Positions 1 to 8,973 of a stretch of 54,632 nucleotides of DNA are shown here, piece after piece. The stretch lies in NCBI RefSeq assembly GCF_019037185.1, contig NZ_JAHHXM010000021.1, positions 1-54,632 on the forward strand, in the 5' to 3' direction. The translations under genes were made by a program, and so were the position numbers. This DNA is from Oceanobacillus caeni (GTDB lineage: Bacteria; Bacillota; Bacilli; Bacillales; Amphibacillaceae). Within the stretch, counting starts at the first letter, position 1. Every line of letters starts with the position of its first letter. Under the pieces are notes generated by a model. It worked only from the letters and a program-made list of their open reading frames with translations, was not told where the DNA came from and did no database searches.

Positions 1-77
1 CTATCTAATTCTATATATAAGATTATCAAATGAATAGGACACTTTCTAAAATTGTCTACTTTATAGATACAATATCA

Positions 78-177
78 GGGTATCACGGACAAAACCCCCT
101 GTTTTTTCCTTGCAAATGGCCGTGACAATGGGTATCACGGACAAAACCCCCTGTTTTTTCCTTGCAAATGGCCGTGA
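78..177. repeat. Two tandem copies of a 48-bp hairpin-forming unit
   Basis: Positions 78-125 and 130-177 are identical 48-bp copies separated by 4 bp. Each copy is bounded by TCACGG and CCGTGA, which can pair, and contains an inner AAAAC/GTTTT pair, so each could fold as a nested hairpin. No coding frame is convincing here. It looks like a REP-type interspersed element; the family is not recognised. The rest of 1-370 holds only the two hairpins listed next. Confidence 0.75.
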
Positions 178-278
178 GGGGGCGACCTTTCTTGATTAAC
201 TACAGACAACTATGAGGATACTAAACCGTAATACTGTTTTTCTCGGTAGCCTTCGAACTATAAGAGCAGCAACCAATA

Positions 279-313
279 AAAAACGCAGTGGATTCTGAAT
301 ATCACTGCGTTTC
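279..313. terminator. Strong hairpin downstream of yerC
   Basis: AAACGCAGTG and CACTGCGTTT form a long stem. On the minus strand it is followed by a T run, so it can act as a second terminator after yerC. No neighbouring plus-strand gene that would need it is visible. Confidence 0.5.
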
Positions 314-342
314 TGCTTGCGTATAAGTGGTTTGTACCATTA

Positions 343-371
343 AAAAATCCACTACCTTTTTGGCAGTGGAT
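343..371 (-). terminator. yerC terminator
   Basis: On the minus strand GATCCACTGCC and GGTAGTGGATT pair around a short A-rich loop and are followed by TTTTTT. The stem begins at the yerC stop codon. Confidence 0.7.
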
Positions 372-667
372 CATTTTTCTTCTAATACTCGATCAAGTAC
401 CATTTTGTATCCTTCGCTTCCGTAGTTGATGCAGCGGCGGACACGGGAAATGGTGGCGGTGGAGGCTTTTGTTTCTTGTTCGATATTATTGTATGTACTT
501 CCTTCCATTAGCATTTTTGCAACTTGTAAACGTTGGGATAATGCATGAATTTCGGACATGGTAGCAATATCATCAAAGAAACGATAGCATTCTTCTCTAT
601 CCTTTAAAGAGAGAATTGCATCAAATAATTGATCAAGTTGCTCTCCTCTTAGCTTATCTATTTGCAC
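371..667 (-). CDS. yerC: YerC/YecD family TrpR-like regulator
   Basis: A 98-residue protein of the YerC/YecD group, related to the Trp repressor fold. The C-terminal half has the helix-turn-helix: a turn around 'ASTATISRVRRC' (about residues 68-79) follows the segment 'SQRLQVAKMLMEG'. The length is that of the family. The target in Bacillaceae is not established. It lies downstream of yerB and yerA, as in B. subtilis; pcrB/pcrA, the next genes there, do not follow within the window. Confidence 0.88.
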   Translation of the reverse strand: MQIDKLRGEQLDQLFDAILSLKDREECYRFFDDIATMSEIHALSQRLQVAKMLMEGSTYNNIEQETKASTATISRVRRCINYGSEGYKMVLDRVLEEK

Positions 668-705
668 GGTATATCCTCCTGACCTTCTACTTATTACTTT
701 AAGAA

Positions 706-949
706 GTTGTTCAAAAAGTCCGGTAAAAATGACACTTTGACGTTTCTAGTTGGCTTGCTTTTCCGCTCCTCATGTATCTTTAGGATGTACACTCCATTGC
801 TCCAAAGCTACACCGCCTCGAACTACCGACGCACAAGACGTGCTAGTGTCAGCGTTGCAAGAAATCTTTACGGTGGGACGAGTAATCGGAGTCCTAGGAC
901 GTTGCGACTTTAGCCGACTCGGTCCTTTTTATCCTCCTTTTTTGAACAC
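706..949. mobile_element. MITE-like element, copy 1
   Basis: A non-coding segment bounded by GTTCAAAAA at 709-717 and by its complement near 940-949. A reverse-complement relative lies at 17751-18047. The shared core includes GGTGGGACGAGTAATCGGAG and, elsewhere, GACGTGCTAGTGTCAGCG. This copy lacks about 55 bp found in the other. Short frames inside it are not genes. The conserved core and imperfect terminal inverted repeats suggest a non-autonomous transposable element, placed exactly between yerC and yerB. No target duplication was confirmed. Confidence 0.65.
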
Positions 950-960
950 TCACTTTAACT

Positions 961-1980
961 CTATTCGTTGGAAATTTTCACTGCTTGGTCTAACCCAGGA
1001 TTTGTTGGGATAACGTTGATCCATGTCTGACCAGGTATAAACCCAATCTCTTGGCCGTCTTTTATAGGTATTATTCTACCATCATGATTCTCCCAATTCA
1101 CTTTATTTATAAGTCCTTTTTGCAGTAGGTAAGCATTTCCTCCTGATTCTAAATCAATCTCCCTACGTCCAGCATCGTCAATTACTTGATGACTTGTCTC
1201 TACAATTAGTACATTTTCGACTTCGATTGGCACTTCTGTATGTAGTTCAACTGTCTTCTCTCCGCCACTCGATCTTGTATAACTTCCTGAATCTTGATCA
1301 TAGTCATACTGAACATTTGCGAATGAATAAGAATCCGAATAAATCACCTCAATATGACGTGCCTCTTCTCCAGCTAATGTTTCAATCTCATCCGCTGATA
1401 GAAATGGCAAGGCTTCATATTCCGCTGTTATATCATAACCTTTATCTTTAGCCACGTCATAGGCTGCTCCTAACTGCAGGTATGAATTATGCGGGGCTTC
1501 TCTAAATGACTCTCTTTTAAATAAATAGCCATCATTATCATAGGTAGATCCGTTTAAGAAGTCAGTGCCACTATTAACAATCATTTCATCAACAAAATCT
1601 GCCGCTCCGTGATAAACATATAGAGCATGATAGCCATTTGCTAATTTAAAATAATATTCTCTAGCACTTCTTACTGGTCCAACGACTTCTGGTAAATTGC
1701 TATGATATAACGCTAAAAATCTTGTGATATTTCCTTCCGCTAGTATCTCAAAAACAATATCCGCCTGAGATAAACCTGTCTGCGGTCTAGCTTTTGGATG
1801 ATTATTAACCATTACACTAATCATTCGGTTATCTATCGGTTCATTTGTACCAATACCTGTAAAAGGATATATATTTTTGAAACTTCCATCTTCTACTGCA
1901 TTTTCCGTCTCTTCTTTATCATTGGAACATCCAACTAGAACAAGAAGCATCACGAAAAATAATAGGATCGGTTTCCTCAT
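961..1980 (-). CDS. yerB: DUF3048 lipoprotein YerB
   Basis: A secreted lipoprotein of the DUF3048 family, about 340 residues. The start at 1980 is chosen because the signal peptide then begins MRKPILLFF and leads into the lipobox LVGC; an AAAGGGTG ribosome binding site precedes it. The family motif region 'NNHPKARPQTGL' and the paired N- and C-terminal DUF3048 subdomains are visible. Its biochemical role is unknown. The gene ends 12 bp from the MITE copy. It follows yerA as in B. subtilis. Confidence 0.88.
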   Translation of the reverse strand: MRKPILLFFVMLLVLVGCSNDKEETENAVEDGSFKNIYPFTGIGTNEPIDNRMISVMVNNHPKARPQTGLSQADIVFEILAEGNITRFLALYHSNLPEVVGPVRSAREYYFKLANGYHALYVYHGAADFVDEMIVNSGTDFLNGSTYDNDGYLFKRESFREAPHNSYLQLGAAYDVAKDKGYDITAEYEALPFLSADEIETLAGEEARHIEVIYSDSYSFANVQYDYDQDSGSYTRSSGGEKTVELHTEVPIEVENVLIVETSHQVIDDAGRREIDLESGGNAYLLQKGLINKVNWENHDGRIIPIKDGQEIGFIPGQTWINVIPTNPGLDQAVKISNE

Positions 1981-2214
1981 TTGCCCAACACCCTTTGTAA
2001 GATTACCCATTGCTTATTTTTGCAACTGAGAAAGATTAAAACTCTTGTCTTAAGGAAGACCACGTCCAGCTCCAGCACCCAGCAAAGGTTTTCGGTGAAG
2101 CGAGTAACTCACGATTAGTGAAAACAGAAGCTTAGTTGCGCTTAAACCCTTATGGTGAAATCGGCTTGTACATCACTAAACGGTCGCTTAAGCCCTCGCT
2201 CTAACTATTATATG

Positions 2215-3957
2215 TTAACACATTGTAGCAGGGAAGAGTATTTCATTTTTCTTAATATCTACAATTCCTTGTTGTGTAATTCGAATATATGGCAAATGTG
2301 TAGAGGATAAGAAAAGGATGTTATAGATTGGATCGTCAAATTTATAACCAAATTCTTTAAGATAGTTCTTTAATTCTCTTTCCTTCTCCATTATAACATC
2401 CATTGATTCCGTAGACATGATACCACCTAGCGTTAGGGAAAGGTCGGTCAGTATTTCTCCTTTATGAACAAGGACAATTCCTCCACCAATTTCTTTTAAC
2501 CTCTTCCATGCAAGTAAAATATCCTTTTTACTTTTTCCAATAAAGATTAAATCTCCGGATGAAGTAAACGAACTAGCAATAGCTCCAAGTTGATTCGTGA
2601 ATCCTTTAATCGTTGTGTTAACTCTCCATTTACCATTTTTATCGATTAATATAAGAAATGCATCATTTTTATTTTCAGGAAGTTCTTCTAGTGTAATATC
2701 AACATTAATGCTATACGGTTTAACAATAACATTATTGACCATTTCTAATCCCATTGGCATGGAAAATTGTAAATCCTTTTCTCCAAGTTCCCAATCGAAG
2801 TTTAATGGAGCAACCCCATATTTTTCCCAGTTAATCTTATTAGGAAGCTCTTGTTTCGTATTGTCTTTTATAATCCATTGTCCTTTTGCTAGAACACTTA
2901 TAGGTTGAGGATTTTCAATGCTTTCTAATATATTAATATGTGCAATTCGACCAGGCGCAATACTACCATGCGTCTCACTCAACTGAAAATGTCTGGCAAC
3001 ATTATAGCTACCCATCCGATATGCTTCTTCAATAGGGATTCCATTTTGAATAGCAATATCAATACAAACGTTGATAAATCCCTTTTCCGAGAACAAAGGT
3101 GTAGGTCCATCTGTTGTAAATGTTAGGTTATCAAAATTAGAAAGTCCTAGACTTAATATCTCTTTTACTAGGAGGGATAAATCAGGACGAATAGAAGAGT
3201 TCCTTAAAGATACATGATAACCCAAACGGAGCCTTCTTAATACTTCTTCACCAGTGATTGGTTCATGATCAGCAGAAATTCCAAGTAATTTCATCTTTGT
3301 TAACGTCTTTTCTGATGCACCAGGAAGATGTCCTTCTACCGGCTTTCTTTGTCTTTTTGTTTCTTGAATCCAATATAGTAATCTATCATTTCCATCTAAC
3401 AGGCTTGGCCAAGAAGTTAACTCTCCACCTTGTACAACGGAAGGATGAGAAATCCATGATAACATGTCTTCCGTATTAAAGATTTCTTCTTCATCTTGTA
3501 CCGAAGTTTGTGGATCAAATCGAGACCACCAATACATGGAAACTGGCAAGTGATCAAAGTCGTTTAATAGAGAAAACGCTTTCTTTTTGTCTAATAAAAA
3601 ATGCCACATAAGGTTATCATTCATCATAGTGGTGGTTCCGTATCTGGCAGCATGTTTTGCTAATTCTTCTGGGTTTGATAATACAAAAGGATGGGAATGT
3701 GGCTCCATATAACCAGGAACTAGATATTTCCCTTCACAATCTACAACTTCCGTTTGATCTAGTTTGTCAGGCATATTGTCCCCAACATAAACAATCCGAT
3801 CATGATATATCCATATATTCGCTTTTATCCATTGTTTTACGAAAACATTTAAATAATTACTATTTTTAAGTACAAGCGTAGGAGCTTCTAGACCATCTAT
3901 TACTTTTACATGTTGTCTAAGCTCGCGGCTTCTCCAATTATTTTCATTTGTATGCAT
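2215..3957 (-). CDS. yerA: Adenine deaminase-like amidohydrolase YerA
   Basis: An AdeC-type amidohydrolase of about 580 residues. Metal-binding and active-site segments are present: 'GYMEPHSHP' with the HxH pair, 'EGHLPG', 'SADHEP' and 'FTTDGP'. Family members of this type deaminate adenine to hypoxanthine, but the B. subtilis YerA paralog has not been clearly shown to do so, so the substrate is inferred. Start 3957 (MHTNENN) has a GGAGAG site 7 bp upstream; the in-frame start 15 bp earlier does not. The purine-salvage context next to pur fits the assignment. Confidence 0.8.
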   Translation of the reverse strand: MHTNENNWRSRELRQHVKVIDGLEAPTLVLKNSNYLNVFVKQWIKANIWIYHDRIVYVGDNMPDKLDQTEVVDCEGKYLVPGYMEPHSHPFVLSNPEELAKHAARYGTTTMMNDNLMWHFLLDKKKAFSLLNDFDHLPVSMYWWSRFDPQTSVQDEEEIFNTEDMLSWISHPSVVQGGELTSWPSLLDGNDRLLYWIQETKRQRKPVEGHLPGASEKTLTKMKLLGISADHEPITGEEVLRRLRLGYHVSLRNSSIRPDLSLLVKEILSLGLSNFDNLTFTTDGPTPLFSEKGFINVCIDIAIQNGIPIEEAYRMGSYNVARHFQLSETHGSIAPGRIAHINILESIENPQPISVLAKGQWIIKDNTKQELPNKINWEKYGVAPLNFDWELGEKDLQFSMPMGLEMVNNVIVKPYSINVDITLEELPENKNDAFLILIDKNGKWRVNTTIKGFTNQLGAIASSFTSSGDLIFIGKSKKDILLAWKRLKEIGGGIVLVHKGEILTDLSLTLGGIMSTESMDVIMEKERELKNYLKEFGYKFDDPIYNILFLSSTHLPYIRITQQGIVDIKKNEILFPATMC

Positions 3958-4092
3958 CGGCAAGCTCTCCAATAATTTATGATTACTCCTATTCTACCAT
4001 ACTATTATTCTTTCTTGTAGGGATGTTTGCTTAATACTTATTGACAAATTTCGCATGTGTTGTTACAAGTTTGCCTAGTAGATTCCATAATT

Positions 4093-4425
4093 ACTGATTT
4101 CTTCTACTTGGATGCTGATATATCCTACTCAAGTACTGATATATCTTCCTTGAGTGCTGATATCCTCTCCTCAAGTACTGATATATCCTACCCGTGTGCT
4201 GATATCCCCTCAAGTACTGATATCTCACCCTTGAGTGCTGATATATCCTACTCGTGTGCCGATATCTCCTCCTTGGGTACTGATATATCCTACTCGTGTG
4301 CCGATATCTCCTCCTTGGGTACTGATATATCCTACTCGAGTACCGATATATCCTACCCAAGTACTGATATCTCCCCTCTGAGTACTGATATCCACTCTAC
4401 GATGACTGATTTACTAGAAGATTAA
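4093..4425. repeat. 21-bp minisatellite of about 16 units
   Basis: Units of the form RCYGATATMTCCTACTCRWGT run head to tail from 4093 to 4425. All units are 21 bp except one of 18 bp at 4198-4215, and 4237-4278 and 4279-4320 are almost perfect 42-bp duplicates. Each unit is centred on GATATATC or GATATC, both palindromes. The array stays open in one plus-strand frame from a GTG at 4057, encoding a [T/A]DIS-x-x-S heptapeptide repeat, and is also open in a minus-strand frame. A TTGACA-N17-TACAAG pair (4041-4069) could read into it. No RBS precedes the GTG, so coding status is doubtful. Confidence 0.85.
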
Positions 4426-4426
4426 A

Positions 4427-4483
4427 TAAAAAAACCCCCTCATGGGTAACTAGATTTAAAATCTTGTTACCCATGGGGAGGCA
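4427..4483 (-). terminator. Terminator of the purine operon
   Basis: On the minus strand a long stem (CCCCATGGGTAAC pairing with GTTACCCATGAGGGG) is followed by TTTTTTT. It lies 28 bp after the purD stop and separates the operon from the 21-bp array and yerA. Confidence 0.92.
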
Positions 4484-4510
4484 TTTCACTAACTCCTTTT
4501 GCCTTTTCGT

Positions 4511-5755
4511 TTATTTCATACCAATATCTCTACGATAATAGTAATTATCATTATTCATAGATTCTAAAACCTGGTACACCTTTTGATGCGCTTCTTGTAG
4601 ATTAGCTGCTTTTGCGCCAACTAGGAGAACACGACCTCCATCGGATACAAGTGTATCCCCTTCGTATTTTGTTCCAGCATGGATAATATACGTATCTTCT
4701 ATTTCCGGAAACGTTGGAATTACTGTTCCTTTTTTGTAAGACCCTGGATAACCTGCAGATGCAAGAACAGTTCCTAGACACGTTACATCTTCCCATTCCA
4801 ATTTAGGATCCTTTCCATCTAGGATATCCGTGAATACTTGAACTAGATCATTTTTTAACAATGGTAAAACGACTTGGGTTTCAGGGTCACCAAATCTAGT
4901 ATTGAATTCAATGACTTTTGGACCTAGTTCCGTCATGATTAAACCGCCGTAAAGAATTCCGGTAAATGGTCTTCCTTCTGACATTAGACCATCTGCAGCT
5001 TTTTGGAGAACATTTTCTACAGAATACGCGATATGTTCTTCCGTAACATCCGGAACTGGAGCAAAGGAACCCATCCCGCCAGTATTGGGACCTTCATCAT
5101 GATCGTACGCTCTCTTATGATCTCGAGCTGGAACCATTGGATATACATGGTGTTCATGAACAAATGCCATTAATGAGAATTCACGGCCGTCCAAGAATTC
5201 TTCAATAACGACTTTGGAACCTGCTTCAGAAAAGGTTTTGGAAACTAGCATATCTTCTACAGCTTTTAAAGCTTGCTCCATTGTTTCAGCAACAACGACA
5301 CCTTTCCCAGCTGCTAGACCATCCGCTTTAATAACAATTGGTGCACCCTTTTCTTCAATATATGCTTTTGCCTTTTCCACATCTGTAAACGTTTCGTATT
5401 CTGCTGTTGGTATACTGTATTTTTTCATAAACGCTTTTGCAAAACTTTTACTTCCTTCTAGTAAAGCCGCTTCTTTGGTTGGGGCAAATACTTTTAAACC
5501 TTCTTGTTGGAATCGGTTCGCAATTCCTTCGTTTAATGGTGCTTCTGGTCCAACAATTGTTAAGTCAATTGCAGCTTCTTTTGCAAAAGAAACAAGATCA
5601 TCTATATCCATTTCATCAATTGGGATACATGTAGCTTGTTCTTTCATTCCGCCGTTACCGGGAGCAACGTAAAGTTTCGTAACTTTACTGCTTTTGGCAA
5701 GTTCAAGTGCCACACTATGCTCACGGCCACCTCTTCCTACTACTAAGACGTTCAT
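4511..5755 (-). CDS. purD: Phosphoribosylamine--glycine ligase
   Basis: GAR synthetase, the ATP-grasp enzyme joining glycine to phosphoribosylamine (second step of IMP synthesis), cytoplasmic. The N-terminal 'VGRGGREHS', the ATP-grasp segment 'IKADGLAAGKGVVVA' and the metal-site 'EFNTRFGDPETQ' are all present; length about 414 residues is normal. Start 5755 (MNVLVVG) is preferred over the upstream GTG because GGAGG stands 7 bp before it. It is the last gene of the operon, 17 bp after purH. Confidence 0.97.
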   Translation of the reverse strand: MNVLVVGRGGREHSVALELAKSSKVTKLYVAPGNGGMKEQATCIPIDEMDIDDLVSFAKEAAIDLTIVGPEAPLNEGIANRFQQEGLKVFAPTKEAALLEGSKSFAKAFMKKYSIPTAEYETFTDVEKAKAYIEEKGAPIVIKADGLAAGKGVVVAETMEQALKAVEDMLVSKTFSEAGSKVVIEEFLDGREFSLMAFVHEHHVYPMVPARDHKRAYDHDEGPNTGGMGSFAPVPDVTEEHIAYSVENVLQKAADGLMSEGRPFTGILYGGLIMTELGPKVIEFNTRFGDPETQVVLPLLKNDLVQVFTDILDGKDPKLEWEDVTCLGTVLASAGYPGSYKKGTVIPTFPEIEDTYIIHAGTKYEGDTLVSDGGRVLLVGAKAANLQEAHQKVYQVLESMNNDNYYYRRDIGMK

Positions 5756-5772
5756 TCCAAGGTCCTCCACTC

Positions 5773-7305
5773 TTAATGTTTAAAATGACGCATTCCTGTA
5801 TAAACCATTGCAATTCCGTGTTCATCACAAACATCGATAGAATCCTGGTCACGGATGGAACCGCCTGGTTGGATAATTGCTGTTACACCAGCTTTTACAG
5901 CTTCTTCAACTGTGTCTGGCATTGGGAAAAATGCATCCGATGACATGACAGAGCCTTTTGTTTTTCCACCAGCTTGTTCGATTGCAATTTTCGCAGATCC
6001 GACACGATTCATTTGCCCAGCGCCAATGCCAACGGTTTGGCCGTTCTTAGCTAGAACAATTGCATTTGATTTCACATGTTTTACCGCTTTCCAAGCAAAT
6101 AGTAGATCATGTAATTCTTGTTCCGTTGGTTGGCGTTTCGTAACCACTTTTAAATTATCTACCTCAACCTTGCCATTGTCTTGATCTTGAATGAGCACGC
6201 CACCATTCACAGAGGTTAATTTATGGTTAACTATCTCCGTATCGTTCATTGGTAATTCAAGTAAGCGAATATTTTTCTTCTTCGTTAAGATTTCTAAAGC
6301 CTTCTCTGAGAAGCTTGGTGCAATAACGATTTCTAAGAAAATTTCACTAAGTTTTTCTGCAGTAGGAGAGTCTACTTCTTCGTTAAGAGCAACAATACCA
6401 CCGAAAATTGAAATTGGGTCTGCATCAAATGCACGATTAAATGCATCCGAGATGGAATTCGCTACACCAATTCCACATGGGTTCATATGTTTTACAGCAA
6501 CTGCTGCAGCTTGCCCATCATATTCTGCTAGAATTTCAAGCGCAGCATTCGCATCTTGAATATTGTTATAAGATAGTTCTTTCCCATGTAATTGTTTTGC
6601 TGCTGCAAGGCTCATCGTTTTAACAATCGGACGTTTGTAGAATGCAGCTTCTTGATGTGGGTTTTCGCCGTAACGTAAATCTTGAACTTTTTCATATGTA
6701 ACGGTATAAGTCTCCGGGAATTCTTCGCCTGTTTCACCCATGAAGTATTCTGCAATCATTGCGTCATAGTTAGCTGTATGACGGAAAACTTTTGCAGCTA
6801 ATTTTTGCCTTTTTACAAAGTCTAGTGTGTTTTCTTTTAAAGAAGTTAGAATATCATCATAATCTTGTGGATCTACTATTACAGTTACATCTTCAAAGTT
6901 CTTTGCGGCAGAACGTAGCATCGTTGGGCCACCGATATCAATGTTTTCGATGATTTCCTCTTTAGATACACCCTCTTTTTCAAGGGTTTGTTTGAAAGGA
7001 TATAAGTTTACGACAACCATGTCGATTGGTTCGATGTTGTTTTCTTTCATTTGGTTCATATGATCTGGGTTAGAACGTTTTGCAAGTAATCCTCCATGAA
7101 CGAATGGATGAAGTGTTTTTACTCGACCATCCATAATTTCTGGGAAACCAGTTACTTCATCTATTGCTTTTGCAGGTATTCCTGCTTCTTGGATTTTGCT
7201 TAATGTTCCACCTGTTGAGATAATCTCATAATCTAGTTCTACGAGACCTTTGGCAAATTCAATGATGTTTTGTTTATCGGAAACACTAATTAGTGCTCTT
7301 TTCAT
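5773..7305 (-). CDS. purH: Bifunctional AICAR transformylase / IMP cyclohydrolase
   Basis: The enzyme that performs the last two steps to IMP. The N-terminal cyclohydrolase domain (about residues 1-195) opens with 'ALISVSDK' and contains 'STGGTLSKI'; the C-terminal transformylase domain carries 'KHMNPCG', with the catalytic Lys-His pair. At 510 residues it matches the B. subtilis protein. A GGAGGG site precedes the ATG. There is a 64-bp gap after purN, the longest inside the operon apart from the leader. Confidence 0.97.
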   Translation of the reverse strand: MKRALISVSDKQNIIEFAKGLVELDYEIISTGGTLSKIQEAGIPAKAIDEVTGFPEIMDGRVKTLHPFVHGGLLAKRSNPDHMNQMKENNIEPIDMVVVNLYPFKQTLEKEGVSKEEIIENIDIGGPTMLRSAAKNFEDVTVIVDPQDYDDILTSLKENTLDFVKRQKLAAKVFRHTANYDAMIAEYFMGETGEEFPETYTVTYEKVQDLRYGENPHQEAAFYKRPIVKTMSLAAAKQLHGKELSYNNIQDANAALEILAEYDGQAAAVAVKHMNPCGIGVANSISDAFNRAFDADPISIFGGIVALNEEVDSPTAEKLSEIFLEIVIAPSFSEKALEILTKKKNIRLLELPMNDTEIVNHKLTSVNGGVLIQDQDNGKVEVDNLKVVTKRQPTEQELHDLLFAWKAVKHVKSNAIVLAKNGQTVGIGAGQMNRVGSAKIAIEQAGGKTKGSVMSSDAFFPMPDTVEEAVKAGVTAIIQPGGSIRDQDSIDVCDEHGIAMVYTGMRHFKH

Positions 7306-7369
7306 TAGTTGAACCCTCCACTTTGTCTAGTATGTAAGTCTTGTGCATTTAACAGACTACTAAAGTAAA

Positions 7370-7933
7370 TTACTTTTTAACAATGTCTTTCATTACACGC
7401 GGATATAATTGATGTTCTACATGATGTATTTTTTCTTCTAGTGATTCTAAGGTGTCGTTTTCTTTTACTTCTATTTCTTCTTGAGCGATGATTGGCCCGG
7501 TGTCTATCCCCGCATCAACGTAGTGAACGGTTACTCCTGTTGTTTTGACTCTGGCATGATATGCTTGACCGATGGCATCTTTCCCTGGAAAGTCAGGTAA
7601 TAAAGAAGGGTGAATGTTTATGATTTTACCTTCATACGCTTCAAGTAATGTTGGCCCTATGATACGCATGTATCCAGCTAGAAAAACCCAAGAAATATTT
7701 GCCTCTTTCAGTTTTTCTACTAAAACTTTTTCATATTCCTCTTTAGAAACATAATCTTTCGAACGGAATACAAAAGTAGGAACTTGGTATTTTTCTGCTT
7801 TTTGAATAACCGTTGCTCCAGGATTATCGCAAATAAGTAGGACAATGTTACACGAGAGATCACCAGCTTCCATGATTGCCTCAAAATTACTACCCGTACC
7901 TGAGGCAAAAACGGCAACATTTATTTTACTCAT
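7370..7933 (-). CDS. purN: Phosphoribosylglycinamide formyltransferase
   Basis: GAR transformylase, which uses 10-formyl-THF to formylate GAR. '[12 protein letters not shown]' forms the phosphate loop; '[10 protein letters not shown]' and '[13 protein letters not shown]' carry the catalytic Asn, His and Asp. The protein has 187 residues, the family size. Its start overlaps the purM stop by 4 bp, consistent with translational coupling. Confidence 0.97.
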   Translation of the reverse strand: MSKINVAVFASGTGSNFEAIMEAGDLSCNIVLLICDNPGATVIQKAEKYQVPTFVFRSKDYVSKEEYEKVLVEKLKEANISWVFLAGYMRIIGPTLLEAYEGKIINIHPSLLPDFPGKDAIGQAYHARVKTTGVTVHYVDAGIDTGPIIAQEEIEVKENDTLESLEEKIHHVEHQLYPRVMKDIVKK

Positions 7934-8949
7934 GATTGGAAATGCACCCCTTCTTTGGCTACAGCTTTACCAATTACTGATGCTTTTTCTCCATGTTCTT
8001 GAAGAATAGAAAGTACCTCTTCCACCTTATCTTGACTAACAACAAGTGCCATTCCAATTCCCATATTAAATACACCGTACATTTCAGCATCTGGAATGGA
8101 ACCTAATGTTTGTAAAAAAGGGAAAACTTCAGGTACGTCCCAGCTATCTGGTGCAATCTCAACCCCTAGACCTTTGGGCATCATTCTCGGGAAGTTCTCG
8201 TAAAATCCACCACCAGTAATATGAGAAATTCCTTTGATTTCATGTTTATCTAGTACTCTAGCAATTGATTTTGCATAGATTTTAGTTGGAGTAAGTAGTG
8301 TTTCTCCTAAAGATTTCGATAATCCTTTTGGTGTTTCATTCAAATTTAAACCTTCTACTAGTTTTCTTACTAAGGAATAACCATTGGAGTGAATACCACT
8401 TGATGCAAGACCAATTATAGCATCTCCTTTTTGAATTGCCTCCCCAGTAATTAGTTTAGATTTTTCCGCTATACCGACAACAAATCCTGCTAAATCATAT
8501 TCTTCGTCCCTGTACATACCGGGCATTTCAGCTGTTTCTCCACCGATAAGTGCCGCTCCAGCATCCACGCAACCATTCGATACCCCTGCTACAATTTGCT
8601 CCATGCGCTCGGGGTCATTTTTTCCACAAGCAATATAATCCAGAAAGAATAGTGGTTGTGCACCTTGAGCAACAATGTCGTTCACACACATCGCAACTAA
8701 ATCAATACCTACTGAATCATGTTTATTTAATTGAAAGGCAAGTTTTAATTTCGTTCCAACTCCATCTGTTCCGGAAACCATGACAGGTTCTTGATAGTTA
8801 ACGTTAGATAAATCAAAAAGTCCCGCAAATGATCCGATCCCACCCAGCACCTCGGGACGTGTCGTTTTTGCAATATGCTTTTTCATACGTTCCACTGCTT
8901 CATACCCTTTTTCTACATCTACACCAGCTTGTTTATATACATCTGACAT
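7930..8949 (-). CDS. purM: Phosphoribosylformylglycinamidine cyclo-ligase
   Basis: AIR synthetase, an ATP-dependent ring-closing enzyme of the PurM/PurL superfamily. '[13 protein letters not shown]' and '[19 protein letters not shown]' are the family core motifs, followed by '[11 protein letters not shown]'. It has 339 residues. It lies 24 bp after purF and overlaps purN by 4 bp. Confidence 0.97.
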   Translation of the reverse strand: MSDVYKQAGVDVEKGYEAVERMKKHIAKTTRPEVLGGIGSFAGLFDLSNVNYQEPVMVSGTDGVGTKLKLAFQLNKHDSVGIDLVAMCVNDIVAQGAQPLFFLDYIACGKNDPERMEQIVAGVSNGCVDAGAALIGGETAEMPGMYRDEEYDLAGFVVGIAEKSKLITGEAIQKGDAIIGLASSGIHSNGYSLVRKLVEGLNLNETPKGLSKSLGETLLTPTKIYAKSIARVLDKHEIKGISHITGGGFYENFPRMMPKGLGVEIAPDSWDVPEVFPFLQTLGSIPDAEMYGVFNMGIGMALVVSQDKVEEVLSILQEHGEKASVIGKAVAKEGVHFQS

Positions 8950-8973
8950 CGTTGATTCTACACATCCTCTAGA

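Noticed and set aside
1-75. Possible IS3-type inverted repeat (AGGACACTTTCTAAAATTGT)
   Set aside because: Only one end at the window edge, with no transposase fragment beside it.
211-300. 28-codon plus-strand frame at the left end
   Set aside because: Short, ends in a hairpin, no ribosome binding site or recognisable sequence.
707-1013. Two plus-strand frames in the MITE copy and the minus-strand frame at 17717-17941
   Set aside because: They lie in the repeated element, have no ribosome binding sites and resemble no protein.
2040-2210. GTCCAGCTCCAGCACC-type repeat between yerA and yerB
   Set aside because: The motif resembles repeats common in Bacillaceae, but there is no second copy in the window and no clear ends, so I do not call an element.
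4091-4360. Minus-strand coding frame through the 21-bp array
   Set aside because: It is an Arg/Tyr-rich mirror of the repeat; openness on both strands follows from the unit having no stop in either frame. No ribosome binding site.
4093-4425. CRISPR array
   Set aside because: The units are contiguous 21-mers without unique spacers, and no cas genes are present.
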